In this document: positions 33,346-41,480 of the stretch, piece after piece
Layout: every line of letters begins with the position of its first letter
Position numbering within the stretch: position 1 is the first letter of the stretch
Assembly: GCA_949825025.1 (NCBI GenBank)
Contig: OX463778.1
Coordinates: 682,001-746,000 of the forward strand
Direction: 5' to 3'
Length of the DNA: 64,000 nucleotides
From: Siphlonurus alternatus
Lineage: Eukaryota; Arthropoda; Insecta; Ephemeroptera; Siphlonuridae
Translations under genes and position numbers: made by a program
Notes under the pieces: model-generated
What the model was told of the DNA's origin: nothing
Databases searched by the model: none
The model's input: only the letters and a program-made list of their open reading frames with translations

Positions 33346-33358
33346 TATGCTGCTGCAC
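30995..33358 (-). CDS. Non-LTR retrotransposon ORF2: reverse transcriptase with endonuclease remnant
   Basis: The 787-codon frame encodes the polymerase that copies LINE RNA into DNA at a nicked target. Residues 33-42 (SDHKIPIVDF) are the tail of an apurinic-type endonuclease; the rest of that domain is missing. RT blocks follow in order: KGKAAGPDDI (275-284), IPDAWREAWVVPIYKGG (313-329), catalytic DFEKAFDKVPH (408-418), SGVPQGSVLGPLLF (463-476) and the FADD box (494-497), with all three catalytic aspartates present. The C-terminal YKYLGVVI...LVRPVLEYGCCVWDP region is of the CR1/L2/Jockey type. There is no internal stop, so it is young. The first codon is GTG and codons 1 to about 5 come from the flanking arm, so this start is not genuine: the copy is 5'-truncated and unlikely to work alone. 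Confidence 0.95.
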   Translation of the reverse strand: MQQHNISAENILDVVLVRPVDMWINSQVVDGISDHKIPIVDFKVGKSPCFEQKKRKRWFYGKADVAKLDAELSDRFESWKDDGLSVNDLWESYVDICNELRESCVPSKMVADGCDPLQFNKEVRCRKRQLRRVYGRYKRGEVRKGALVEAEMQLNNAKKVAEDCFMQKMFDERDVEGSRRRMFRHIKTFRKAGNDIPVLKDNLGVHVSEVEKANACARQYKSVFQDPVELGVVDDGSRPEQRVDEEGGSSIGAGRGRQFRVRFKDVKRALMSLVKGKAAGPDDISSAFLKLSVGLHCKYQVHLFRMILASGKIPDAWREAWVVPIYKGGSKCEPKNYRPISLTSVVSKVLEKVVVKFVVGDLERSKFFGDHQHGFRKHFSCETQLAGFVQELADALDSGGEIHAVFLDFEKAFDKVPHGKLIEKVRRCLVDERLVSLIEDFLRDRVQRVRVGEACSEYIAVSSGVPQGSVLGPLLFLIFIEDLSDGVRSKIRLFADDSVVYGKIESEDDVVRLQEDLNTVCRWVIDNDMRLNVAKCCVVVFSRKRRKRDVQYLLHDELLKQDEKYKYLGVVIHSKLMWNEHIKYVTSKGRRFLEFVMRNLKGTSRVVKDNAYRALVRPVLEYGCCVWDPYRCVGVKELEKVQRRAARRVTGRVGRFQFVGDGADVRKEYVSVSALIENLGWESLELRRKNCRLGVMYKITRNCEGWEELSGRVMRAGYIGRNDHGWKLEYVRCRSDVGKFSFLNRTVREWNALTADVAEAESFDLFKKSLRVGEHSRATVALPHLPR

Positions 33359-33489
33359 TATGTAGATTAATTATATTTTCTATTTTATATCGAACACTGC
33401 GTAGCTTTTTCCTACCAAAGGATTATGGCAACTAAATAAATGATTAATTCTGGCTCGTTTCAACATGCCTTAAAAATATAAAACAGGCA

Positions 33490-33570
33490 TCAAGAACAGT
33501 GTTGGACGCTGAGCGTGGTTGTTATTTGGATGGGTGACCGTTTTCAGCAACGTTTCACAGCTTTTTAATT
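33490..33570 (+). mobile_element. 5S-like SINE remnant in the left arm
   Basis: gagcgtggttgttatttgga followed by tgggtgaccg resembles the second half of 5S rRNA (compare the known GTTAGTACTTGGATGGGTGACCG). Compared with the right arm, about 50 bp upstream of it are missing. Confidence 0.6.
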
Positions 33571-33779
33571 ATATTGAAATTAAAAAAAAAAAGTAATAAT
33601 GCATTTTTTCAATTACAATTTTGATTAAACACGTACAAATTAAAATACAAATATTTAATACATACACATATAATATTAATGTATTTTTTTTTAATCAACC
33701 AACATTATATACAATCAACTTAAGTTACTGTTATATATAACTAATTAATGTATATATTTTTTATACATAAAACAATCCT

Positions 33780-34030
33780 TCTCACACTTTGCCCTCTAGC
33801 ACGCTCATCCATAGGACCCGTTGACTAAAGGGAACGTGGATACTTCAGTTAGGATGGACCGGGCTGTATTTTGTCAATTGCCTAAATCCAAGAAAAATAC
33901 AGTATGGAAAAGTGAAGTGATGTTGAAAACGGTCACCCATCCAAAAATAACAACCGCGCTCAACGTTGCTGGGCATCGGTGATCTGGCGAAAATTGGTCA
34001 CCACACGTACTGTCTAACACTGTTCTTGAT
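33780..34030 (-). mobile_element. 5S-derived SINE in the right arm
   Basis: On the minus strand from about 34022: cagatcaccgatgcccagca, acgttgagcgcggttgttat, tttggatgggtgaccg. This aligns with the internal-promoter half of 5S rRNA. The body that follows (about 33890-33790) has the gttagtcaacggg / cctaactgaagtatccacg region related to the full SINE at 37072-37480. The 3' tail is not clear. Confidence 0.65.
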
Positions 34031-35076
34031 GCCTGTTTTATATTTTTAATGCATGTTGAAACGAGCCAGAATTAATAATTTATGTAGTTGCCATAATTCT
34101 TTGGTAGGAAAAAGCTACGCAGTGTTCGATATAAAATAGAAAATATAATTAATCTACATAGCGCAGCAGCATAATTAATTTTGGACTAAAGAAAACTAGA
34201 TAGTTAGTTAAAATTAATACAGTATTTTAATTGTAAGAAATGCAACTCGTATGATCCATCCTGCAGGCTTTCGATCGAGGCGCCTGGATCATGGACCATA
34301 GTATATAACTCACCTTATTTTGAGCACTGCATGCTTATATAAATAGTTTGAAATGATTTTTTCACAGTGATCTAATACGAATTTACGAGACTTATATCTG
34401 TATAAGGTATAAACATATATGTAGTAATATTAAAATTATATTGTTATCGCACCATGTAATTTTGCTTATTTACAATATAAGAAAAGAAAAAGAAAAATAT
34501 AATTCAAATAATTTTATTATTATAAATATTTGGAGTATTTTTATTAATGTTACTAAATAATGTGATTGTAATATTTTATTGCAATTAACAATTAACAACA
34601 TCACTTACTTTACGTATGTAATATTATGTGAAGCAAAAACAAACAAAAAAATCATGCAAAGAATAAAACTGTTTGTTTCTGTATATTTCATTGTGAATAA
34701 AAAATAAAAATATTAATTTGTGAATTGCGATATCTATTTTTTTTACCAACATAAATGTTCGAAAATCGAGTTCAATGTTCATTAGGATGTTGTCATTCAT
34801 GTCCTTTTTGATTTTTGTTGATACGTCATTCTTAACTTGCGCTATGCGACCACGAGTATGCATACGAGAAAACGTGGTCGCGGCCGTACGCTTGCATGAT
34901 CGCTTCGACCTTAAGCGATGTGACGTCATCGCTACTAGCCACGTGGCATTCTTTCGCTCATATCTAGACAACGGTGCGACCTAAGCAACTATAATAAAAC
35001 TTGCATCCGGACTCTTGTGAAGAGTGAGGACCATATTATATCTACATATGAATTTTCAAGTTCAGGAACCCTTTAA

Positions 35077-35460
35077 CTAATGGGAAGTTATTCCTTTAAT
35101 TACTTACATTTTAATTACACTCCTCAGGCATCCGGTGTCAGACGACGCTGCTTACTCGTGGCAATGCGCACACACTACTACTGACCAGTGACCAGCTACT
35201 CAAGCTACAGACAGTACTGACTGGACTAGACTAGATCATAAATCACAAGACCGATCGCTGCCGCCGGCCAGCCGCCCTGATTGGCCCTCTAGCGACAGCG
35301 CGGACGCCTGCTTCCTGCTTGCTTGCTTGCGCTGGGCATGTAACGTACTGCAGTATCATATACTTCCAAATCTTCCAATACCTAATTCTCCTGCTTCAAG
35401 GAATTCCCTCCCCCCAAGATTTTGTACAGATCTGTGCAAACGACATAGGGTCAGTTATGA
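35077..35460. other. GC-richer unique stretch
   Basis: About 35120-35340 is clearly GC-richer than its surroundings, with gccgccggccagccgcc, an inverted CCAAT-type element (gattggccc) and several short tandem motifs (gcttgcttgctt). It could be a promoter or CpG-rich patch, but no gene start follows on either side. Confidence 0.25.
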
Positions 35461-35466
35461 TATAAT

Positions 35467-36034
35467 GGGGGACATTCACAAAGCACTTTAAGGTAGAGAT
35501 AATATGTATCAGCTGGACCAATGCTAAAATAATCCCATTCATAAAAATTATGAAAAAAAATTAAAATGTTCTCCTCTACATCCCCTATCAGTAGGTAAAA
35601 AATCAGGTATACAAAAACGAGCTAGTTTTCGAGTAATTAATTTTTAAAGTTCTCTAATTTAACATGGAAAAATGGAACTTCCATGTTAAATTAGTCAACT
35701 TTAAAAATTAATAACTCGAAAACTAGCTCGTTTTTGTATACCTGATATTTTACCTACTGATAGGGGATGTTGAGGAGGACATTTTAAATTTTTTTCATAA
35801 TTTTTATGAATGGGATTTTTTTAACATTGGGCCAGCTGATACATATTGGGGGACATTCACAAAGCACTTTATTAACCCCCACTTTAGCCCCGATTTTTAG
35901 CCCTGGTGCTAAACATGGTACTAAAACAGGGGCTATATAACCATGTTAAGCTTATAGTTTAGCACCATGTTTAGCACCAGGGTTAAATATTGGGGCTAAA
36001 GTTGGGGTTAAAGTGCTTTGTGAATGTCCCCCAT
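35467..36034. mobile_element. Palindromic MITE (GGGGGACATTCACAAAGC ends) with a nested TTAA MITE
   Basis: The left end gggggacattcacaaagcac (35467) mirrors gtgctttgtgaatgtccccc at 36013-36032. The inner arms carry tttagcaccatgtttagcacc and its mirror. After the first 24 bp the element at 35488 is inserted, and the 24-bp start is repeated at 35848. Outer flanks TAAT and ATTA suggest TA/TTA target use. Confidence 0.8.
35488..35847. mobile_element. TTAA-type MITE (GGTAGAGATAATATG ends), right end truncated
   Basis: The left end TTAAGGTAGAGATAATATG starts at 35488. The arms contain caggtatacaaaaacgagct and the mirror image. The right side stops at ...gctgatacatatt (35847), without atctctaccttaa, and is joined to a second copy of the host MITE start. 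The sibling at 53085-53438 retains the right end and has lost the left. Confidence 0.8.
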
Positions 36035-36159
36035 TAATGAGTTATATCATTATATGACACATATGTTATCTGAGTTAATTATCTCTACATAAAAATAATG
36101 CCTAATATATTATGTTATAGTCATGAGACAAAATTCAGGTTGATGGCTGTATAAGACCT

Positions 36160-36161
36160 CA

Positions 36162-36224
<63 letters not shown>
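36160..36224 (+). repeat. (AT)n microsatellite
   Basis: About 30 AT units directly next to the left end of the pogo-like element at 36225. Confidence 0.97.
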
Positions 36225-36227
<3 letters not shown>

Positions 36228-37735
36228 TAAAACCTTGATTTTACGAAATCTCGATTTTACGAATGGTGAGTATCCATCAGAAAAATCAGAAAAATTATAT
36301 AGTTGCCATATTCGTTTGCTGATTTTGACTCCTGCTACAAACCACCGCGCATCGGCGCGCAACCCTTCTGCGCGCAACCCTTCTGCGCACGTTTTTACGG
36401 CTCGAAGTCAAAACACTACTACCGCGAAATTCTTTAGATGCTCTTTGATTAAACTGACCCGAGGCAAATAATAAAATTGTTATAGCAGCAAACGTAAAAG
36501 GTTATAATTAGTGCCAATACGTAATTTTAAATTTGCAAACATAACTTATTTAGCGAGGGTTAACAATAAGCGATCGAAAAATTGCTCCGTATAGGATCTT
36601 ACGTGCGCCCAATCTTTTTTTGTAAGTAAATGGGGCGGGGACAAAGGGTTGGTGATGTAAAGATGGATCCTTATTATACCATTAACGAAGTGCTCTAATG
36701 GTCCCTACAGAGCATTAACCTCGAATTTACGAAGATATTTGTCACAAAATAATAAAATTTCGTATACGTAATTTAAAACTCGCGTGCGTCATAAAATAAA
36801 GCATGCATCAGTAAAGCATGTTCGACCACGTGCGCAAACATATAAACGTAAAATATTGCAAGACAAATAGATTAAGATGTAGGTCAGCGTTTTTTTTTTT
36901 TTTAATTAAATCATGAAAAATAAATTCCAATCGATCGCTACTATAGTTAACTTTTTTTATTATATTAATATTTATCAATGTAGATGTGATTCTCAAAGCT
37001 CGAATACTATTTTGTTTGTAGGCGAAAATATTACATCGCTAGCTGAACTACCTCCATGGACTACTGTATTCTTTTTTTTTTTTTTTTTTTACAAGGATAC
37101 ACCCCTAAGCAGAGCTTACAGCTCGCGGCGGGGTACTGGGTAGGGATAAGGTAGGGAACGGATAGTGGCCACGGCCTGCATGCTTACGCGTTCCAGCATT
37201 CGCTGAGGTGAGACTGAGGGAACCGTGGAAAACCTCAGTCAGGACGGACACCTCTACTTTTTCTCAATGGACCAAAGCGATGTCCAAAGCCTGGGGAACC
37301 ACATTCACAAAAGTGCATTACTGCACTGGGTGGAAAGCGAGACGAATTTACCCCAGGGAGGGAGCAGCGTATTTTTTACTTGAAACGGTCACCCATCCAA
37401 GTACTAACCACGCTTGACGTAGCCTGACTTCGGTGATCTAACGAGAACCGGTCAATGCACTGCGCCACGCTCGACCTGTTGCAGCATTGTAGTAATATAT
37501 ATTATTATCACAAAATAAAAAATGCATAATATAAAATATAATTATGCAAACTGGTGTACAACATAAATCAATTGTTTATTTTTTCATATTTTCTCCCACC
37601 TCGCCAACTCGCCTGAATCCGTTCATCATGAATTAACAATTACGCGTTTTTTTTTTTTTTTTTTTGGTTGTACCTCGATTTTACGAAGTCCCGATTTTTC
37701 GGTCCCTTCATTTTCGTAAAATCAAGGTTTTACTG
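36225..37735. mobile_element. Pogo/Tigger-like non-autonomous element, 1.5 kb
   Basis: The left end cagtaaaaccttgattttac and right end gtaaaatcaaggttttactg are perfect inverted repeats of about 24 bp, followed by imperfect repeats of cgattttacgaa on both sides. The flanks are TA. CAGT ends, TA target and this terminal pattern fit pogo/Tigger elements. No transposase frame is seen. A 5S-derived SINE lies inside (37072-37480). Confidence 0.8.
37072..37480 (-). mobile_element. 5S rRNA-derived SINE with poly(A) tail, near full length
   Basis: On the minus strand, from about 37470: gagcgtggcgcagtgcattg, accggttctcgttagatcac, cgaagtcaggctacgtcaag, cgtggttagtacttggatgg, gtgaccg. The central part matches the 3' half of 5S rRNA including the internal Pol III promoter region, as in SINE3-type elements. 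The body follows (about 37380-37095) and the copy ends in an A run (T run at 37072-37091). Related copies: 38585-38785, 33780-34030, 21690-21835 and 57870-58010. Confidence 0.8.
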
Positions 37736-38497
37736 TATATATATTATGCGTGTGTGTGTGTGTGTAAAAACAGGCGGCTGTTGTAGGGCCGGCACATAAA
37801 AGCACCAACATGTTCTCCAAGATAACGCGATTGCGTTTGATTAGAAATTCGCCTTAAGAGGGCGCTTTCGTTCGATCCTAGACCAAAACTGGAGGGGAGA
37901 GTTTTCTTACTGAGGGGTACGTGGGTCACGGCGACTCGAAGCAAGCTGAGGTGGCTTGCTGCTGCTAACTTGACGTTTGTCGCGCGCTCGGAGCACATGT
38001 GCACACCATGTGCGGGAAAACCACAAACATGAATCAACTGTGAAATTTATAATTTAAAAAAAAAAGAAATCATTTGATTAAAACGAAATTACAATAATCA
38101 GTTGCAGGAGAAAAAATTAGCCTACAGACGTCTTTTTTTTTTTTCTCGCTGTGACATTTTTTGCCCAAATTAAAAATAAAAAAATTAATTTTCACAATTG
38201 AGGACCTTTCCATTCCCGTCAGTAATGTAGTTTTAGTTAGATTGCAAGCAATTTATGTGGCGAGTATAAAATAAATGTATGCATACGTGTATTTATGTAT
38301 ATTTTATACATATATATTATGCGGTTATGTACTATATGAACTATATAACATGCCAATAAAGATACAAAATGATGATAAAATAGAAATATAACTAATATGT
38401 CAAAATTGATTTTTAAATGGATCCAGATTATAATTTTGAAAAATATAAATATAATAATAATAATTAATATATATTTTGGCAACTTTTTAGTCTCAAT

Positions 38498-38500
<3 letters not shown>
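37736..38500. other. Spacer with (GT)n, nothing else recognised
   Basis: A (GT)n run lies at 37749-37764. A GC-richer stretch at 37775-38030 contains a minus-strand frame of 97 residues without recognisable domain. The rest is AT-rich. Confidence 0.4.

Positions 38501-38568
<68 letters not shown>
38501..38568 (+). repeat. (TA)n microsatellite
   Basis: Over 30 TA units, adjacent to a SINE fragment. Confidence 0.97.
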
Positions 38569-38572
<4 letters not shown>

Positions 38573-38579
38573 GTTACAC

Positions 38580-38785
38580 CATGGCACTATAAGAGCTTAC
38601 AGTTCGCGGCGGGGTAATGGGTATAGGGAACGGATGGTGGCCACGGCCTGTTACGCGTCCCATGCAGCATTCGCTGAAGTGAGACTGAGGGAACCGTGGA
38701 AAACCTCAGTCAGGACGGATACCTCTTCTTTTTTTTTTTTATCAATGGAACAACACGATGTCTAAAACCTGGAGAACCACACACA
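38580..38785 (-). mobile_element. 5S-derived SINE, 3' part, second copy
   Basis: gagcttacagttcgcggcgg, acggatggtggccacggcct and gtgagactgagggaaccgtg match the 3' part of the SINE at 37092-37290 with scattered differences. The 5S head is missing, consistent with 5' truncation. Confidence 0.75.
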
Positions 38786-38789
38786 AACG

Positions 38790-39865
38790 CAATGATATAT
38801 GTTACGATAAAAAAATGCCACTTTGAAGCACATGCAAGTGTTTAATTTTCTGAATATTCTCTGGAAATTGAGAGACTATAATATAATAATTATAATATAA
38901 GATTAATAAATGTCGCATGATTAACTGTACACTCTGATAATATATTTACATTACGTACAGACTCTATAATCGTAAACTACTTATATAATTTTATATTATC
39001 GCCTGTAAAGAAATCAGTAAATAAACAATCTGTTTATTTCTCAAGATCAAGGGTGGCTGTTGAGCAATAAATCACGACTCGAGGACGAGTGCGGGAGACT
39101 TGAGTCGACTCCGCCTCCTCCGTTTGTCCTCGCCGACAAACCCAAGTCGCAGAAAATCCAAGAAATATCTTGCAGTAAAATGTGACAATTTTGCATATTC
39201 CAGGCCATTTATTTGGTAGAATTAATCAGTTTTAAATCTTCTTATAATTTTTATGAAAAAGGCACCAATTAAACTTTTCTAGTTACTAAAATGATATGTT
39301 TCCTTATACGATTTTTAGTTTATTTTTTAAAAAATAGCCAAAAGTCCCTTATTCATCAAATTGGAGTGCCGATAAACCGTATATATTGATTAAATTGGTA
39401 ATAGATAATTAAACTTTTTAGGAACTGGATCAACTTTTTTTTTTTTCTACTATGTGAAATTTTTAACTTGCTCGTTCTAACAGTTCCCTCAAAAAGCTGT
39501 CTGGAAAAAAAGTATTTATTGAACTTCAAAACTCAACGAAATTAAGCGCCCTCTTAACAGAGCTAGGTTACCTCCGTCACCAATTTTCCTGCCAAGAGAA
39601 TAAATATATTATTAAATCTTAAATCAAACTCCGTTCATTAAACTATATATGGTTATATGGCTTAAATACACCACTAAAAATGTAAACTTTATTTTTTTCA
39701 TTTCGCTTCACTGCATGATAAAATATATATAATGCCTATACATTGTAACAGTGAATTATATGCAGGAGTGTTGCTGAAAGGTCAACTATATTAATTAGAT
39801 CAATGCCGTGAACTAACTCCCATTGTGCCGTTCATGTCTTCAGATGGTTATATATATTCCCAGTG
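38790..39865. other. Spacer, nothing recognised
   Basis: AT-rich apart from about 39045-39155 (cgactcgaggacgagtgcgg and a tttgtcctcgccgacaaa palindrome near 39122-39139). No coding frame or repeat end supported. Confidence 0.4.
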
Positions 39866-39867
39866 AC

Positions 39868-41075
39868 CACATGGACGTCCCCGGGACGCCCCGGGGACAT
39901 CCCTCTAAGGTCCCCGTTGGACATCCCCATCAAGGACATCCCCCATGTCCATCAAAAAAGGACGTCCCTGCGGACGTCCTGTGGACATCCCTCGGGGATG
40001 TTCCCTAATTTTCACTTGCCAATTATTTATTAATTCATCTTAAAATTTATACTAAAGAAGTTTATAGGGTCTTTTAGAATGAGGACTACAAAAGATTACC
40101 AAATAAAAAAATTGGATCCGTCGAGAATCGAACTCGGACCTTTTGGTTGATAAACGACGTCGTAGACAACTTGGATATTGCTCTTCGTTAAAGAGCAATA
40201 AAGTGAGGTTTAGTTTGGTATATAAATTGTAAAGTTTTGGGTGTTGTTTAATATTTTAATATTACGAGCGAAGTTGCGTTTTTTTATTTTTTTAAGCAAA
40301 CTGGTACATTGGGAGATTGTTATTATTTAATACAACATTAAATATATTGAGATTTAAATTTTTTAAAAATAAATTAAAATAAAATTTTATAATTTTAATA
40401 AAAACATGTTTATGCATTATTAATTATAAATTGCAACGCTCAAATGCATCTCTAATTGTTAACAGACTTCGACATTAAAAAAAAAATATTTTCAATTTTT
40501 TAGACATTTTTAACGGTCCCTCCGAGGACATTTGTGGGACGTTCAAGCGTCCCTCTAAAATCCCCAGGAGACTTTGATGGGACCTTGTTTATTTTTCATA
40601 GATATTTTTTTCTACGAGGATATTTTATTAAAAAAAATTATTTTTCGGTGCAAATTACGCAATTTAATATTAAGTAAAATTTCACGTCTTATTTTAAATA
40701 TTAATATTTTCATATAATATTTTAAATAATATTAACTAAATTTGTATATTTTTAAAATCAGTACATAATAATGAACAGCACGTATATACATATTATGATT
40801 TTAATGAAAACATTGACTAAAGGGTCCTTTCAAAGTCCCCCGGGGATGTTCAAGGGACAGCCGTGTTGCATCCCCAGGGGATGTTCTAAGAGACTTTCAT
40901 AAAAATATTAAAAAACCTAGAAATTTATTTTCGAAGTGTAGCTAAAACCTTTTTTTGAACACGGAAAACATGTTTAAAGTTAAAGGGTTTTGAAAACTAG
41001 CACGTATATATATAAAACGTTCAGGGATGTTGGGGGATCTTGCGGGGATGTTCGCAAGGTCCCCGGGATTGATGG
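39868..41075. repeat. Clusters of GGACGTCC / GGGGATGTC motifs
   Basis: Four clusters (39870-40010, 40515-40590, 40825-40915, 41020-41072) are built from short units such as ggacatcccc, ggacgtccct and ggggatgttc, spaced about 11-15 bp in the first cluster and mostly inverted in the last two. Outside the clusters the sequence is AT-rich. It resembles a decayed foldback element with terminal arrays, but clear ends and target duplication were not found. The plus-strand ORF at 39823-40008 is the array. Confidence 0.5.
40112..40185 (-). pseudogene. tRNA-like sequence (decayed)
   Basis: On the minus strand: aaaggtccgagttcgattct followed by cgacggatcc has a recognisable T-arm / B box (GAGTTCGATTCTC). 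The 5' half (acaagttgtctacgacgtcg-like) lacks a normal D-arm and A box. It is probably the head of a decayed SINE or a tRNA pseudogene and not a functional tRNA. Confidence 0.45.
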
Positions 41076-41470
41076 TTCTCCTGGTTTTCCAAAATTAAAT
41101 GTTGCCATGAACCCCAAATAAAAATTATTTCAATGAATTTTGAATAAAAATTGCATGAATATGCAGTTCCGATTGAAGATTTCTATTCCTTTTTGTTGAT
41201 ATTAATAATTTATTACATGGTACATTATTTAAATCTGTCAGTTGATATAAGGTATAGGATACAGTATTTATATAGGCTTTGTAAAATTTGCATACTATTT
41301 TTTTTAAATTATAATTGATTTCTTCTTTTTTCCAGCTCAATCTGTAGTTATATGAACTCTCTACCTTTCACTCCCATTATTTGTTTATAATATAATATTG
41401 GAGCTTCTGCAAATTAGGCTAAAGCAGGTCTGAGGTACAAAAACCAAATGCATGCAAGATATATGGGGGC
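41076..41470. other. AT-rich spacer, nothing recognised
   Basis: The minus-strand frame at 41125-41340 has no recognisable domain; no repeat ends seen. Confidence 0.4.
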
Positions 41471-41480
41471 AAGCGCGGCT

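Larger units (their letters stand above)
29929..35072. mobile_element. 5.1-kb inverted-repeat element with TTAA flanks, host to LINE and SINE insertions
   Basis: Both ends read AGGGTTCCTGAACTTGAAAA and are flanked by TTAA (29925-29928, 35073-35076). The inverted arms are about 1.2 kb each. The left arm is 29929-30975 plus 33346 to about 33570; the right arm runs from about 33900 to 35072. The left arm was interrupted by the LINE at 30976-33345 and by a short LINE relic at 30001-30134, both absent from the right arm. ORFs at 30145-30453 and 34624-34971 are the same frame in the two arms. No DNA transposase seen. Confidence 0.82.

Noticed and set aside
33356..33358. GTG as the start codon of the LINE ORF
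   Set aside because: Comparison with the other arm of the host element shows this codon and the next few are host sequence outside the LINE.
40112..40185. Functional tRNA gene
   Set aside because: Only the T-arm is convincing; the D-arm and A box are absent, and the acceptor stem does not pair.
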